A stretch of 64,000 nt of DNA from Pseudorasbora parva (lineage: Eukaryota; Chordata; Actinopteri; Cypriniformes; Gobionidae): assembly GCF_024679245.1 (NCBI RefSeq), contig NC_090176.1, forward strand, positions 22,060,793-22,124,792, given 5' to 3'. The notes under the pieces are model-generated. The model saw only the letters and a list, made by a program, of their open reading frames with translations, made no database searches and was not told the DNA's origin. Positions 26,712 to 40,731 of the stretch are shown here, piece after piece (within the stretch, counting starts at the first letter, position 1; every line of letters starts with the position of its first letter). Both the position numbers and the translations under genes were made by a program.

Positions 26712-27887
26712 CTCACCTAAAGGATTATTAGGAACACCTATTCAATTTCTCATTAATGCAATTAAATAACCAACCATTCACATGGCAGTTGCTTCAATGC
26801 ATTTAGGGGAGTGATCCTGGTCAAGACAATCTCCTGAACTCCAAACTGAATGTCAGAACGGGAAAGAAATGTGATGTAAGCTATTTTGAGCGCTCATTGT
26901 ATTTCACAATCTGCTCAGTTACTGGGATTTTCATGCACAACCATTTCTAAGGTTTACAAAGAATGGTGTGAAAAGGGAAAAACATCTAGTATGCAGCAGT
27001 CCTGGGGGCAAAAATGTCTAGTTGATGTTAGAGGTCAGAGGAGAATGGGCCAACTGATTCAAGCTGATAGAAGAGGAACTTTGACTGAAATAACCACTCA
27101 TTACATCCAAGGTATGCAGCAAAGCATTTGTGAAGCCACAACACACACAACCTTGAGTCGGATGGGCTACAACAGCAGAAGACCCCACCGGGGACCACTA
27201 ATCTCCACTACAAATAGGAAAAAGAGGCTACAATTTGCACGAGCCCACCAAAATTGGACAATTGAAGACTGGAAAAATGTTGCCTGGTCTGATGAGTCTG
27301 ATTTCTGTTCAGACATTCAGATGGTAGAGTCAGAATTTGGCATAAACAGAATGAAAACATGGATCCAGTGTGCCTTGTTACCACTGTGCAGCCTGGTGGT
27401 GGTGGTGTAATGGTGTGGGGGAGGTTTTCTTGGCACACTTTTGGCCTCTTAGTGCCGATTGGGCATCGTTTAAATACCACTGCCTACCTGAGCATTGTTT
27501 GTGACCATATCCATCCCTTTATGACCACCATGTACCCATCCTCTGATGACTACTTTCAGCAGGATAATGCACGATGACACAAAGCTCGAATCATTTAAAT
27601 TTAGTTTCTTGACTATGGTAATGAGTTCACTGTACTAAAATGGCCCCCACAGTCACCAGATCTCAACCCAATAGAACATCTTTGGGATGTGGTGGAACGG
27701 GAGCTTCGTGCCCTGGATGTGCATCCCACAAATCTCCATCAACTGCAAGATGCTATCCTATAAACATAGGCCAAAGAATGCTTTCAGCACCTTCTAGAAT
27801 CATTGCCACATAAAATTAAGGCAGTTCTGAAGGCGAAAGAGGGTCAAACACAGTATTAGTATGGTTTTCCTAATAATCCTTTAGGTG

Positions 27888-27889
<2 letters not shown>
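26712..27889 (+). mobile_element. Decayed Tc1-like transposon (CTCACCTAAAGGATTATTAG ends)
   Basis: The left end ctcacctaaaggattattag is mirrored at the right by ctaataatcctttaggtgag. TA precedes the left end; the right flank is now TG inside a GT repeat. The length fits a full-size element. The same family is represented by the split relic at 52575-62990. Confidence 0.88.
26886..27840 (+). pseudogene. Tc1-like transposase pseudogene
   Basis: Family features are spread over at least two frames. 26886-27410 reads through the helix-turn-helix region (SAQLLGFSCTTISKVYKEW), the GTLTEITTHY segment and the first catalytic Asp context (NVAWSDESDF). 27359-27577 continues in another frame with PGGGGVMVWGRFSWHTFG and DYFQQDNAR, which carries the second Asp. 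The region after 27577 has a stop in place of the usual PCHKA continuation; the LNPIEHLWD motif with the catalytic Glu is recognisable near 27664-27690. Frameshifts and stops rule out a functional product. Confidence 0.88.
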
Positions 27890-27951
<62 letters not shown>

Positions 27952-27961
27952 TGTATGTATG

Positions 27962-28059
<98 letters not shown>

Positions 28060-28106
28060 TATATTTATATGTGTGTATGTGTATATTTATTTATTTATTT
28101 ATTTAT
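27890..28106. repeat. Compound microsatellite: (GT)n-(TA)n-(TATG)n-(GT)n-(TTTA)n
   Basis: Five successive simple-repeat blocks start right at the Tc1 right end. The longest is a (GT)n run at about 27973-28050. Long open frames here (Cys/Val, Tyr/Val runs) are artefacts of the repeats. Confidence 0.95.
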
Positions 28107-28339
28107 TAATTTATGATAACCTGATGAACTGTCCCGGCAGTTCCAACCTACAGCCTATCAATACAGCCCAGATGTTTAATCACTTAGCCATAACAAACAT
28201 ATTGTACAGTGGCCCCAAACACTTTAATTGTATGAATTTCATTACATGCATGACAACCATCTAATGCTAAACTCATTTTCATTAACACTGTTTATAACAA
28301 AACGGGTTTATAACGGATTGTTTCTTTTTTTGCAATGCT

Positions 28340-28843
28340 AAAAGGGTTAGTTGACCCAAACATAAGTTAGTTCATCTCACTACAGTAGTTCTACAATAAT
28401 TTCATGAAGTGACGAGAATATTTTTTTTTTCGTTTAAAAAAAAATCCCTAAATAACAACTTATATAGTGATGGGCCGATATCAAAACAAAGATTCCAAAC
28501 GGTTATGAATCAGTGTATGATTGGGATCGCGTGTCAAACATTGTTGAAATTGATTTTTGAAATCAGCCCATCTCTATTCTCGTCGCTTAATAAAATTATT
28601 GTAGCACCACTGTAGTGAGATGGACTTTTTAACAATTTCTTTAGTGCCTTTTATGGGTTTTGAGAGGGGAAATGACATTGTTGCCAGTAGAGGCCTTTCT
28701 AAGCCATCGGATTTCAACAAAAATATATTTTTGTGTCCCGAAGATGATCGGAGGTCTTACGTGTGTCGAATGACATTAGTGTAAGTAATTAATGAAAAAA
28801 AAAAAAAAAAAAAAACATTAGTTAGTTTGAACTAACCCTTTAA
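28340..28843. mobile_element. MITE with AAAGGGTTAGTT ends
   Basis: Left end aaaagggttagttgacccaa; inverted right end agtttgaactaacccttta. Inner arms also pair (atctcactacagtagttct near 28375 against caccactgtagtgagat near 28605). Non-coding. Confidence 0.7.
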
Positions 28844-30183
28844 GTATAGCTTAAGTGTCCTAATATTTTTTTGCAGCCAAGATAGTTTAGGACGTCCAAT
28901 CATGCAGTCATAGAGAATAAGAGAAGTAATGAGATGTGTTAATACGTGTAAAGTGCTTTTGAAATGTTTTCCCCCTATATGACAGGAGACACTGATGAAG
29001 ACCTAATATATGTCTTCACAGTGTTAAACATGGCTTCAGGGTTTTGAGTTGAGACTGTAAATAGGTCATGATCCCTGTTAGCTACTCTTGGCATGTGTTT
29101 TGGTTCCCTTGACCTCTGCCCTCTGTCCCCACCACTGAATTGGGTTTCATTTGACCTTAACAGACGGGCTCGGGACTGTCAGCAGGGTGCTGAGTATTTC
29201 TGTGGGCTCATCTTTCTGTCTGTACTAACATGTTTTTTTTTTTCAGCTGCACCTGTTCATTTTCCAGTTTCAGATTCAATGTATATTGACGACAGATAAT
29301 AAATAACATTAATATTGATTTGATCTTTTTTAACATAATGAAAATCATTGTTAAAATGGTGTTCAAATTAGGAGAAAAATAGCATTTTTTTTCCCCTTAC
29401 CACATAATAAGTGATATGATGTTTATGCCTAAATGACTCAGATTTTCTATGAACCAGTATCTCTAAAATTCTTCCAGCTACTGCTTTTCTCAGCCCTCTG
29501 AAAATGTGCTTGTCAGAGATGTGGATCTGTGTGTGTGCCCAAAGCATTCACCACATGCATGTGTGTGAGTGTGTGAAGTTTACTTGTGAAGATAAGGGTT
29601 TGATTTATACCTGACTGAAGCATCTTCTCACTCTGCTTTGTCAGGCCTTTAGGTTGGAAAATCCGCTTTTGGGTTTCAGAGGTTGTGTAGAAAAAAAATA
29701 ACTTCTTAAATCTCTATCATTCAGAGCTTCTGAGTCAGATCATCCCGTTCAGACGGGGGTAGAGGGAGCCACGGCAAGGTGATGCACGTGAGTTCTCATA
29801 CTTGAGTCCCAGCACGGTGGAACACTTCTAATTCTGATTCCCTATCCAATCCCCAGTGAGAGAGTTCAGAAACGGTGAAGCGCTGCCTGTGTAAGCTCCA
29901 GCACATTAATGCTAATTAAAAACTCTCCAAGCCCATGTTAATTAGTTGGAAGCGTCCCGAGTCTGTGGGTGGGATGCGTTTTCTCCCCAGAGCCGAAGTG
30001 GGAAGGCAAGTGGAGGTTGGGGTGAACAGCAGAGTCTGCTTGCAAAGTTATTGTTGGCTAGCACTTACAAAACTGATGGAAATGCAGTGTAAAGCAGCAG
30101 TTAGATTATGTACTAAACATGTCCTAAAGTGTTTACCTCTTGGTAAGTTTACCATTTGGCCCTGGGCTCATTTCAACATATAC

Positions 30184-30365
<182 letters not shown>

Positions 30366-30470
30366 TTTTCTGACATGTGGTGCACTTTGAACTGCAGTTT
30401 TTGCCATACAAATAAAATGTTGTAAAACTGTTATAGGCCTAGTACAAAGTGAGAAGGTGAATGAATGAAT

Positions 30471-31387
30471 TAGGGCTGTCCTTGACTAAGGATTTAGACA
30501 TTCGAATCAGAATTGTCTAATCTCTCTATGGTCGACCGATAGTCGAATCATCTGTGTGTGTGAATGGGTTGGGAGGGGAACGACACTTGTCAGCAGAAGG
30601 GTAAAATTATTTTTATTTTCCTTTACACACTGCACACAACAACAACTTTTAATAAAGCGACCAAAAATGCCTGCCAACTGACAGACTAACTGACAATGGC
30701 TTTCTTATTTAGGTTTAAATAGCCTAAAAGGTAATGTGGTGGATTTCGTAAACCGTTTTCTCATAATATGTTAAAGCCGCGATCAAAATACAGAACATCA
30801 CACAAATATATAAAAGAACATTTTGATAAATAAACCTAAAAAAAAAAAACCTGCCTAGAGAGGAAAAGAACACTTTGAGTGCGTTTACTTGCACGTTCTT
30901 AAGCCGATTGTGCCTAAAGGGGGTGAAGAACGCGAAGCTCAGCCCCGCGCCTCAGGATCTCACACCGCCACTTGACGCGCACATTATACACACAAACTCA
31001 ATTTTGAATTGACTGACAGAAGAGCTGAACTATGTGTGTATCTTGTAGCACAGGGTTAAATCAGTATGTACATTGACGATTTGAGGGAAATATAATATAA
31101 ATTTAAATATAAAACCTTGAAAAAGCACTCTGTGGTGCGGCAGGATTTTAAACAACTTCCTGAGTGGCCGCGGACAGGCGCTGAATGCTGCCGCCAGTGT
31201 GTGTACACTCATTGAACGTATTCGAATTTTAAAGGCTCGGCACCTTTTAAGGTGAGCACCCCCATATTGCCAAAATGGTATGATCCTCGTTCCATAACAC
31301 CCGCGAAGATTTGACTGTGAGATTGGTGGTTGAATCAGGCTCGGCATATCGACGCATCGAATCTTCGACTTTTCGGGGTCACCCCTA
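30471..31387. mobile_element. hAT-like non-autonomous transposon with 8-bp duplication
   Basis: The left end is tagggctgtccttgactaag; the right end is cttttcggggtcacccctag with the last base at the edge. The flanks gaatgaat (30463-30470) and gaatcaat (31388-31395) match at 7 of 8 positions. The 8-bp duplication with TAGGG-type ends is characteristic of hAT elements. 917 bp, no transposase. Confidence 0.78.
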
Positions 31388-32265
31388 GAATCAATATGCA
31401 TAAAATGTAAACAAAACATGATCTGGCATATACACCATAAGTTAGGGAGTTAAGCAGTTCTTGCGTACTGTATATGCAGTAAAAAGTTTTTGCACATGAT
31501 CATTAATGTGATGTTTTTTTGGGCCAATATTGCCTAAAGGCTTTTACCTGCATGATTTGCTTCTGGTCTGTTATGAAGACCAGTTGGACCTGAATCAATA
31601 CCCCATTTCCTGCTCTTTATTCCTTACCATTAGTTTCATCTCCACTGTTTCTCAAAATAGCCATCAACTATTTTGTTTGAACACAAGAAGGTAAATATGA
31701 TTTCACCAAGTACATGTTCCTAGATATTTTTGTTAAAAAAACTTGTATTTATAATTTGATCCTGGAACAACATTCCAATCAACCGATCACATTTGAGGGA
31801 CACGTTTAAAGTTTAAGTCAAGTTTATGCTTACAACCAGGGTTAGTTGCTTCTACTTCTGTTATTCGCCTGTCATTTCCCTCTGAATTTAGGGATGGGTT
31901 ATGGGTATGGGTTAGGTTTAGGGTAGGGACTGGTTGGGGTGGGTGGCCTGTGCTGGCAAAATGAGTCACAATGAGCAACTTTTCAAAAATAAAATATAAT
32001 TGTAATTCTCTATTAAAAATCCTTCATAAATGATTTATGATTTGTTGGAATCTGACAAAAAAAGAAAAAAAAAGAATGAGCTACACCTGTTGAAGTCGAT
32101 AGAGTCAGCAAAGTCAATTTTGAGAAAAATCTAGTTATCTGAAGGTTCCAAAACCAAATCCCCTAGCACCTATACCTTAAAATCCCCATGATACTACCAA
32201 ATTTGGCATATAGGAACAATATATATTAAACTTTTTTTTCCACAGTTAGACAGACAGCTTATATA

Positions 32266-32784
32266 TTAAAGGTGTCATGAACTGGCTTTTTTTTTACGCT
32301 GGGTTTTGATGGGCGTGACGCACTGTAAACGCCCACGGCTAGGATTTGGAGAAGATTTGAAAATAAACGTTTTACTCACATAAGTGTGTTGCACCATTCC
32401 TGTCGGATCAGATATAGAAGGCACAGCATTGTGTTTTAATCTCAATATGTCTGCAAATCCAGTGTCATCCTGTGTCTGGTTTACAAACGATTATCTTGCT
32501 ATCTTCGGCGTGTTTATTGCTCGGTAACGCGATCAGTTTAGCTCCACGAGTCGGTGGGCGGAGCTACAGAAGCAGTCTACACATAGAGGCGGCGTTGTAC
32601 CCTTCTAATACGTCATTGATTAGAGAGAGACTCGCTTTCTGGGCCTGGTGTCTATAAAAGCTTTTCTTTTACTAACAAGGAAGTTTTCAGCTCTGAAACT
32701 TACAGGATATTCTTATATTACCATGAACTTTTATATATTAAAGGCTCAAGGGAATGTTGATTTCTCAATTCATCACCCCTTTAA
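32266..32784 (+). mobile_element. MITE with TTAAAGG ends (copy A)
   Basis: Left end ttaaaggtgtcatgaactgg; right end attcatcacccctttaa. A longer copy of the same family sits inverted at 45396-46170. They share, for example, agcagtctacacatagaggc and gtcggtgggcggagctac. The open frame at 32472-32657 is a by-product of this shared repeat. Confidence 0.8.
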
Positions 32785-33800
32785 GACTTACTGTATCGCA
32801 TTAATGTAATGTCATATATCAGATGATTTACCCCAATGGTTAACCAAATGTGTATGTAAGACATTACAGATGTTTGTGTGAATACTTGCCACAACAGATA
32901 TTTTGAAATACTGTAATTCTGTGTATATCGGGATCGCACACTGTCTGATACGTCTTTATGTGCACACTTCGGATGTGTCAGTCAGCACGAGTACGATTTT
33001 TTTATATCAGCATGAGTTTGAAAATCACATTTGGACAATCACATTTGAACATTGCTGCACTTTGCAGCGTTACCAAACTTGTGCTGACTGTACACTGTAG
33101 CTCGTAATTAGCCCTTGCGCATTCCGACTCATTTTACCAGCACTGGTCACATTTAAGGTTTTGCAAAAAAATATTAGCAAAAAGCTATGTGAAATCCTGT
33201 GACCTATATACGTAAAAAAACGTGTCCTATCTGGGTTGCCATGTCTTTAGAACAAAAACTTTCGAAAACTTTCGAAAAAAGTTTCAGGGGGTTATAATAT
33301 GTGTTTTCAGTGGAGATATCCTGCTAAAATTTGCATTCCCAGGGTTAAATATTACATTATTAGGGTTGCATCAACCCGCGGAGATGAAGAACAGCCCAAC
33401 ATTGTTAAAGTAGCCCAATTCCATGAGGAAGCCGACAGATATCAACACTGTGGTCCATGACTGATAAAACATATCAATTTTCCCTTTTGATCAGTAGGTA
33501 ATATATTCCAGTGACAGAAAATCAAATATCACTCTATGCCACTCCGACGCTGTTGGCAGTTTATCAGAGATCCATTTAAGAAAAATGTGCTTACGAGCAG
33601 TGTAAGGAGATTAAACAACTTCCTGTTTGAAGCACTCTTTATATTATCATCAGTAATACCTAACAAAAATTTTTTGGATTTAGGTCACATCCTGTATTGA
33701 ATATAAAGACTTGGTCTCCTACAAATCTGTATCCAATAGGCTTTAATATGTATACATTTTCAAGTACAGTGAGGAGAGAAAAAAAAAAAGTCACCCGCTT

Positions 33801-34460
33801 TGTTATGTTACGGGCTCTGTGTAAATTTTCTTGTTTGTAGCCTCTAGGTGGCCTTGTGTGGGGTAATTCCCTATTAACGGAATTCCGTGATCTCATCCGG
33901 GATTCCGGATATAAGCCGTCGGTCGAGACAATGGCGGGCGTCTCATTCTCTCTCCATCTCCGTCCCATCGTCTCTCGACGCCGCTCTCGTTTCACCTTGA
34001 GAGCTTCGCCTTTCTGTTATATTCTAGCTTAGTTGTGTTTAGGTTGGTTTTTGGAATAGTTTTGTATTTTGTTACTTTTCTTATTTTGGTAACTGGTAGT
34101 GGTTTTTGTTTATTAGTTCACGTTTTGTTATTTAGTTAGAATAGCGAGGGAAGCAGATGCCCGGTAGACTCACCTGTTCTTTTATCGCGAGCCAGGTAAG
34201 AACTGCTGGTAAGAACAGGTGTAGGCAGGGGTCTGTTTCCTTAGCTGCGTTACCAGCTTACTATTGTTTATTTATTTCTGTTTGTTGAGCAATGTTTTGT
34301 TGATACATGTGTATTCACTTATTTTTGTTGATCAGTAAATGTAGGCGCTTGGGCGTCTTAAACCGTGATCTCGTGTCTGTGGGTTATTTATATGTTCGGT
34401 CCATTCCCTTTAATTGTTTTCTAACAATAACGAGCTATTTCTTGGTGATGGGCCGTAACA
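33801..34460. mobile_element. Solo LTR with perfect 5-bp target duplication
   Basis: The block begins tgttatgttacgggctctgt and ends gatgggccgtaaca, so it has the TG..CA borders of an LTR with inverted ends (tgtta / taaca). It is flanked directly by cgctt on both sides (33796-33800 and 34461-34465). No internal coding region or second LTR is present. Such a structure arises when two LTRs recombine and delete the body. The sequence is unlike the LTRs at 53673 and 60691, so it belongs to a different family. A ggatataagc motif near 33907 could be a TATA box. Which strand was transcribed is not certain. Confidence 0.82.
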
Positions 34461-36043
34461 CGCTTCTACTTTGGACTTTAGATAATGCAGATAATAATTT
34501 AGGTTACACTTATGTCTGCGTAATGAGGTAATTTGGAGACAATGTAAAAATGTAACTCTTTAGTTCTATCACAAATTGATATATTGCCAGCTTTCTGCCA
34601 AATTGGTCTCCCAAGTATCTGCATCATCTGAGAGTGCCATGAGGGTTTTTTTATTTTATTTGAATGATTACATTTACATTTTGCTCCTTTCAGTGCTGAA
34701 TTTGTGGTTACTATTGTGCTTCCTTCTTTTAAAACTTCAAACTCTACCATTGATGCGTATTACAGACATTCAGCTTGTTTTGCATTTCCTTAAGGTAACC
34801 ATGTAAGGCTGGTTTTCATAGTCTGTGTCTGTATGTGAAAGAATTCGGGATAAATAATTGTAGACGATAACAAACCCCAGTTTATAACAAACCCCAAGCA
34901 GAATGATTGAGGGATATCAACACAATGCTGCCTCTGTTAAATCTACATGTAAGTGGTGAAAGAATGTAAGACTGATGCACTCATTTTGAAGCAGCACAGC
35001 AAACTGCAGACAGATTGTGTGATTTCACAGAATCAAGTTTGAAAATTAGATGATGGCTCTGATAAGAATCCCTAAATTCTCTGTGTCTCATGCCATGAGG
35101 ACATCTTTTCACCCAAAAGCCACTGTAATGAAAGCATAGCTCCTTCATTTACAGAGAGAAAAGGTACAGAATGCACACTAAGAGAGTTTGTAGGTGTGTG
35201 TTATTTCTGTAAACTGTGATTAACTGTGTGGTATGCACTGCTACCTCTATAGGGCACGACAGCCAGGCTCAGGAAGTAAAAAATACCATTCATTTTCTTC
35301 ATAGGAAAATTATGACACATACTATAAATATTGCAAGGTCCACCAGCTCCAGTGATATCCAGCATATGAAAAAAAAAGAAAGAAAGTATAATCATTGGCT
35401 TTAAGTTAAAGGTTACATTAAGTCTTCGGTATGGATGGAGTCACAGCAAAACATTCTGAATCACTTTATATCAAGCATTGTTTTCAGTGTACTTCATCAT
35501 CTTCAGTTCATTAATGATCAGCATTTTTGTCTATACATCTGAGGCGTTTTGCAAGTTCTTGCGTTAACCCTCATGTGACTCTGAGCTCTCTCTCTCTCTC
35601 TCTCGCCTGGAGACAGAGGAAGCAGATCAGAGGCCTCTGCAGTGAAAACACTAATTAATATTAAATGTAATGAACTTTAGGGCTTTTTATATGCCATGTA
35701 ATATGCATGTCTTATAATGTGCTTATACAGTACCAGAGAGACAGAGCTTCTGGATTGAGCGAAATGTACTCCTTGACAGCATGCCCCTATAGGCTCAACT
35801 GAGGATAATATGCCTTTGAAAAGCAGAGTTTTTGCAGAATGTGAGGAAATACATTAGAGATGAGAAGAAACTAGGACATTGTCAAAATCTGATGGATAAA
35901 AAAGCCCCAAAACCAGATGTACATTAGATCAAGATATTGAGACATTTCTCCAAATATCTTTGAAAAGACATTTGGAAAGACATGTTTGACATGATGACTG
36001 AATTTTTATTTTTGCACTAAATAAAGATGTCTTTTTTGCTTAG

Positions 36044-36229
<186 letters not shown>

Positions 36230-37077
36230 TAGAATACATTTAGCTTTGAGCATAGCATGTTTTTTTTTTCTTCTCCTGACTAAAACCAGCTTTCGTGTTT
36301 ACTGGTTTTGTATGTTTCTATCTGGTCCAAGCTGGTGGTGTCAAGACTGACCTTGTAAAGCTCTTTAGCCAAACTGACAGTGACCTGTTTGAACTGTCTA
36401 ATCATAACACAGTAAGAGAAACCAGAACTTTTTATTTTAGTTTTTTTTTATCTCACAGGTGTGCAGTATATCAACAGTGTGACTGATATTCTTGACTTCA
36501 CACAGCAGCAGAATACAATTGGTGTCTTGTTTTAGAGTGCTAAATGCAAAGTTTGGTTATGAAACAAGAGTGACAGCTAAATTCTTTAACCAAATGACCA
36601 ATTTTCAGAACATACAACCACATTTTGAGAGTGATTTTGGATCATTTTTATTGTGTAAATGCAACAATAGTGAGCGACTAGTCTGTTACATCAGGCAGGG
36701 CTTGTTCAGACGGTGCAAAGTCAATGGGTTTAGCAGTTTGACCGATTCAATCAAAAGAGTGATTCATTTGGGGATATGGAATTACTTTTAATTATTCTAC
36801 ACAGCTGATAGAAAACACAATATGATTGCTAAAAAAATACCAGAGTATTTTGGTATATGGTAATTATTCTTTCTCTGACAAGAATTTATTAGTGATATTT
36901 TCCTGGAGCACAGCTGTATTTCACTAGGCTCATACCCTATATAGTAAAAAATGGTCTAGCAATGACTGTTATCACCATCACAGTGGTTGCTACTGTTGTT
37001 TGTTATTCATAGAAAAAGTTTTTAAACCGCTACCCATAAGCTTTTGTTTGGACAGGACAGTTTGAAAGACCTGTTAG

Positions 37078-37800
37078 TAGGACTGCACGATTAATCGTAT
37101 TTTAATCACAATAAAAATATCTGCTTCTCTCGATTGATTTCAAATAATTGCCATGATACTGGTCTGCTCGTTATTTATCCCTAAAACATGTTTTTTTCTT
37201 TGGGATTTGCCTTATCTTGCTTTGGTAACGAGCCTCCACTGGCAGTCATGCTTGGGGTTTCCAGATGCAAAGAGTTTAAATCCCACAAATAGAGCTTTAC
37301 CGTTAAAAGGATATACTTTCTTCCCGCTGTTTTAATCGCTGCGATCTCCACAGCGAAATTCTGCTTCAATGAAAGTGTCATACAGCCAGTCTTTGTTTCT
37401 TCACAAGGAACTTAGAGGTACTTGTACTATTTGTGTGACTAAATATGCCATGATCAAACCTTCAGCGATATATGTATAAAAGATCATCGTTATTTGCTTT
37501 ACGAATTTGCAAGGCAATCTGAATCTATGGTTCGTCTCATTTGCAAACGAATTGCGTCGCTTTAAAAGTCTAATAAAAGTCAGATTACAAAGAGTTCACC
37601 AAAACCATGTGTTTTGTATTGATTTACCATCTAACGTTATCATAGTTTGTGTGCCACCTACAGGCTTTTTGGTTGTATTGTGGGTTGGTAAAGAACATGC
37701 AAAATGTCCATAACATTACCCTTTTTGACAGAATAATCATGATTATAATTTTGAGCAAAATAATCGTGATTATCAGTTTAACCATTATCATGCAGCCCTG
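37078..37800. mobile_element. hAT-like non-autonomous transposon with perfect 8-bp duplication
   Basis: The left end is taggactgcacgattaatcg; the right end reads accattatcatgcagccctg. The flanks are cctgttag on both sides (37070-37077 and 37801-37808), a perfect 8-bp target duplication. The ends resemble a common fish repeat beginning tagggctgcacgattaat. 723 bp and no transposase, so it would need help in trans. Confidence 0.88.
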
Positions 37801-40084
37801 CCTGTTAGTAAATACGATTGTTGAACCTAATCACTGACTGTGTGAATAAAGCCCTTATTTGAGGCCAATGCTCTGTCTCTTTGGAATTGTATAGTATTGC
37901 ATTCCAACATAATACGTTTTTACAAGAAGGTGTTTGTTCGCTTCTAACTTGATCTCTGTTTGGTACCATAGTGAATGAACTGGGCTTAGCTAAATGTTAT
38001 CAGATTGTCACCACGGATCACAGCGATTAATTGCACGCACTCAGACGAGAGAGGTATGTATCAACTCGTCTTAGTTAAGGGAATAACATAGTTTAATATA
38101 AATAAAAAACGATGGAGTATCCCTTTAGGTGATTGATGTGCTCCTTTTTTCTGACTTCTACATGCCTACTAAAAGCACCATAATGCGGCTTCTAATTCAA
38201 ACAGTTGTGATATGTCAGTCTAGACAAAAACATAAATAAAATGCATGATTCTGTTTCATTGACTTCTACTTGACGCGCTCGCCATGCCATAAAGGCTAGT
38301 CAGAATGGCTGGTAATTGCCGTTAGTACTCCACATCCTTAAACTTTCTCCATCATTTCCTCTGTGCTGGTGGAATTCGCCTCCAGCAGGATGTTTTAGCC
38401 TTTTCTCCTCCCCTGCACCTGGGTTCGAGAGCGGCCATATGCTCACCCCAGGATTCCCTCTATATCTCACACATGCACACACACACACGTGCTGACACAC
38501 TCCACCCCAAGGCCTCCAACTGCTCTAAAGTGGTGTGTAATTAGGCTACACAAAGGAGCTGCCCCTCTGGCCGCATGGATTGATGGTTACTGGGGGCTCT
38601 TTGTTCAGACCGACAGGCTGGGAGGGATGGGCATGGCCAGGCCAGGGTGTTATTGTTCTCGTAAAATAAAGATTCATGTTCATTATACTTTATGGGCCGT
38701 GGACGGCCCCGTCATGGCTGCAATGGGGCTCAGAATGGAGTCAGGGCCGATGGGATGCCATTGACCTTAGTGTGTAGAGGTGGGATGAGATACTAGTTGG
38801 TGGATGGATGAAAGGGGGAAAAAACATGAATGGATGGGGGACAGATTGAGACTTTGTATAGGACTAGAGTGCTTGTCGCTGGGTTCAGATCGATAGATCA
38901 TGCAAGCCAGATGCAGGAGAATGAAAGTTTGGTCCTGAGGTGAAACTAACGATAGGTTGACGGTGAAATATTGCTCAGCATGCTTTTAGTACCACAAATA
39001 AAAGCTTTATCCTGTAATAAATGGGAGATTAGTTTCTACACCCACAAGGCACTAAGAGAATGTATCGTTGAAGCTTTTATTTCTTTATATTATGCGGTTT
39101 GTACTATCTTAATAAATTTCAGCCTATTGTTGCGTTTTGATTCTTTCTAGCTCTAATAAATACAATCCAAAAAGTTATCTTCAAGCCTGGAGCCAGTTTT
39201 AATTCTTTACAGACTTACTTTTTTGTGAGTCTTTTCTCCAGAGTCTCTGTGAGCTTCTGGGAATAAACATGCTGATGTGCTCTAGCTGGAATCTGCTGTG
39301 TGTCCATGTCTCCTGACCTAACTTAGCTAATTATGGGCACTTTTTTAGAGACATCAAAGACCGGCTTCACACGCATGCTCACAATCCCTGTCCAGGTTTG
39401 GCTAATTCTCTGAAAATACATGAAAAAGGGAGGCACACTGTTAAAGGGGAAGAGCGGAGGATGAAAGAAATGGAGATAAAAAACAGATATTGCCTTGTTT
39501 GAAAGCTCATGGAACATTTTTTGAAGCTATACCTAAAAAAAAAGTACCTAAAAGCTTTTTTGGATGTGGTACCAGGTAGAGTTGAGCGATGTATTGAATA
39601 TGCATTGTATATTTGATACGATTCTGCTGGTAATTTAATAATGAGTGACATGGTGAAAAAAGCAAAGATTTTAAGGACTTTTTATTTGACCATTAACCTG
39701 TTATCCAGCACCTCCACTTAAATAAAATTTAAAAAAAAAAATCCCATAAATGGCATACCCTGACTAAAACAGATACAGTTCATGAACCCTTTGCACTAAA
39801 CGTATAAGTATGGTCTCATTTGAAAGTAAACACTAGGCAGTTCACTGTAAAGTCAAAAGTAATTATTTTTATAATGAAAAAAAAAAAAGAAAGCTACGGT
39901 AAGCTTATTAGAAATGTTTTTGTATTAAACTTTTTTTATAAAAATCTAACTTAAGTTGGCCTTTTTTCAATCTAGAAATGCACTGCAGCTAAAGCCACTA
40001 GGCTGACCATATTATATTTCAAATCTAAAGATAAGTCTAGAATGTCAAGATCATGTCATGTGATTTTATTTTGAGAAGACTCTA

Positions 40085-40731
40085 AGGCCCCGTCCACACG
40101 GAGATGCGTTTAACTTAGCTGTATACGTATACATTTTGTACCGTATCAGCGTTTCGTCCACACGGATCCGGCGTTTTAGAAGCATGAATCCGATATTTTC
40201 TGGAACCGGGTCCCAAAGCGGATAAATCTGAAAACGATCATCCTCCGTTTTCGTGTGTACAGCGAATCCGTATATTTTCTGAAACGGTGATGTCATCACA
40301 CTACGTCCAGCACGGTGAAAGAGTTAAGGGATACAACTACGGGCACTGGGCATGCGCACTTCAATATCGCGTCATTTAATTACCGTATCTGCATTATTGT
40401 AAGGGTATGTTTTGGGTTAGGGTAGGTGTAGGCATTAATAAAACACATCTGTTAAGTAGTAAATGTATTTATTGTTATTTTATTGTTTTATTTTATTGTT
40501 ATTTTATTTTGCCTCACCTCCGACCACTGCTATACCCCTGCTAACCACAACTCTTCTTCTCCGTTTTTAGTGTATTTCTGTGGCAGAATTACAGCGCCAC
40601 ACACTGCCCTGGCACGCAAACTACATCGTTTTTAGTCTGTTTCGGTAATCGTGTGGACGCAGATATTTCTTGAAACGAGGAAAAAAAAAAGATCGGATTG
40701 GGAAAGCGCTGGCTTCGGGTGGACGGGGCCT
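40085..40731. mobile_element. Non-autonomous transposon with AGGCCCCGTCCAC ends
   Basis: The left end aggccccgtccacacggaga is matched in inverse at the right by cttcgggtggacggggcct. The interior repeats the cgtccacacggatccgg theme. About 647 bp, no coding capacity. No target duplication was evident. Confidence 0.75.

Noticed and set aside
27885..28264. ORFs rich in Cys-Val and Tyr-Val-Cys-Met
   Set aside because: Produced by (GT)n and (TATG)n microsatellites.
32472..32657. 61-residue ORF resembling a signal peptide, nearly repeated at 45465-45695
   Set aside because: Both lie in copies of the same MITE family, and the two reading frames diverge after a shared stretch; not a gene family.
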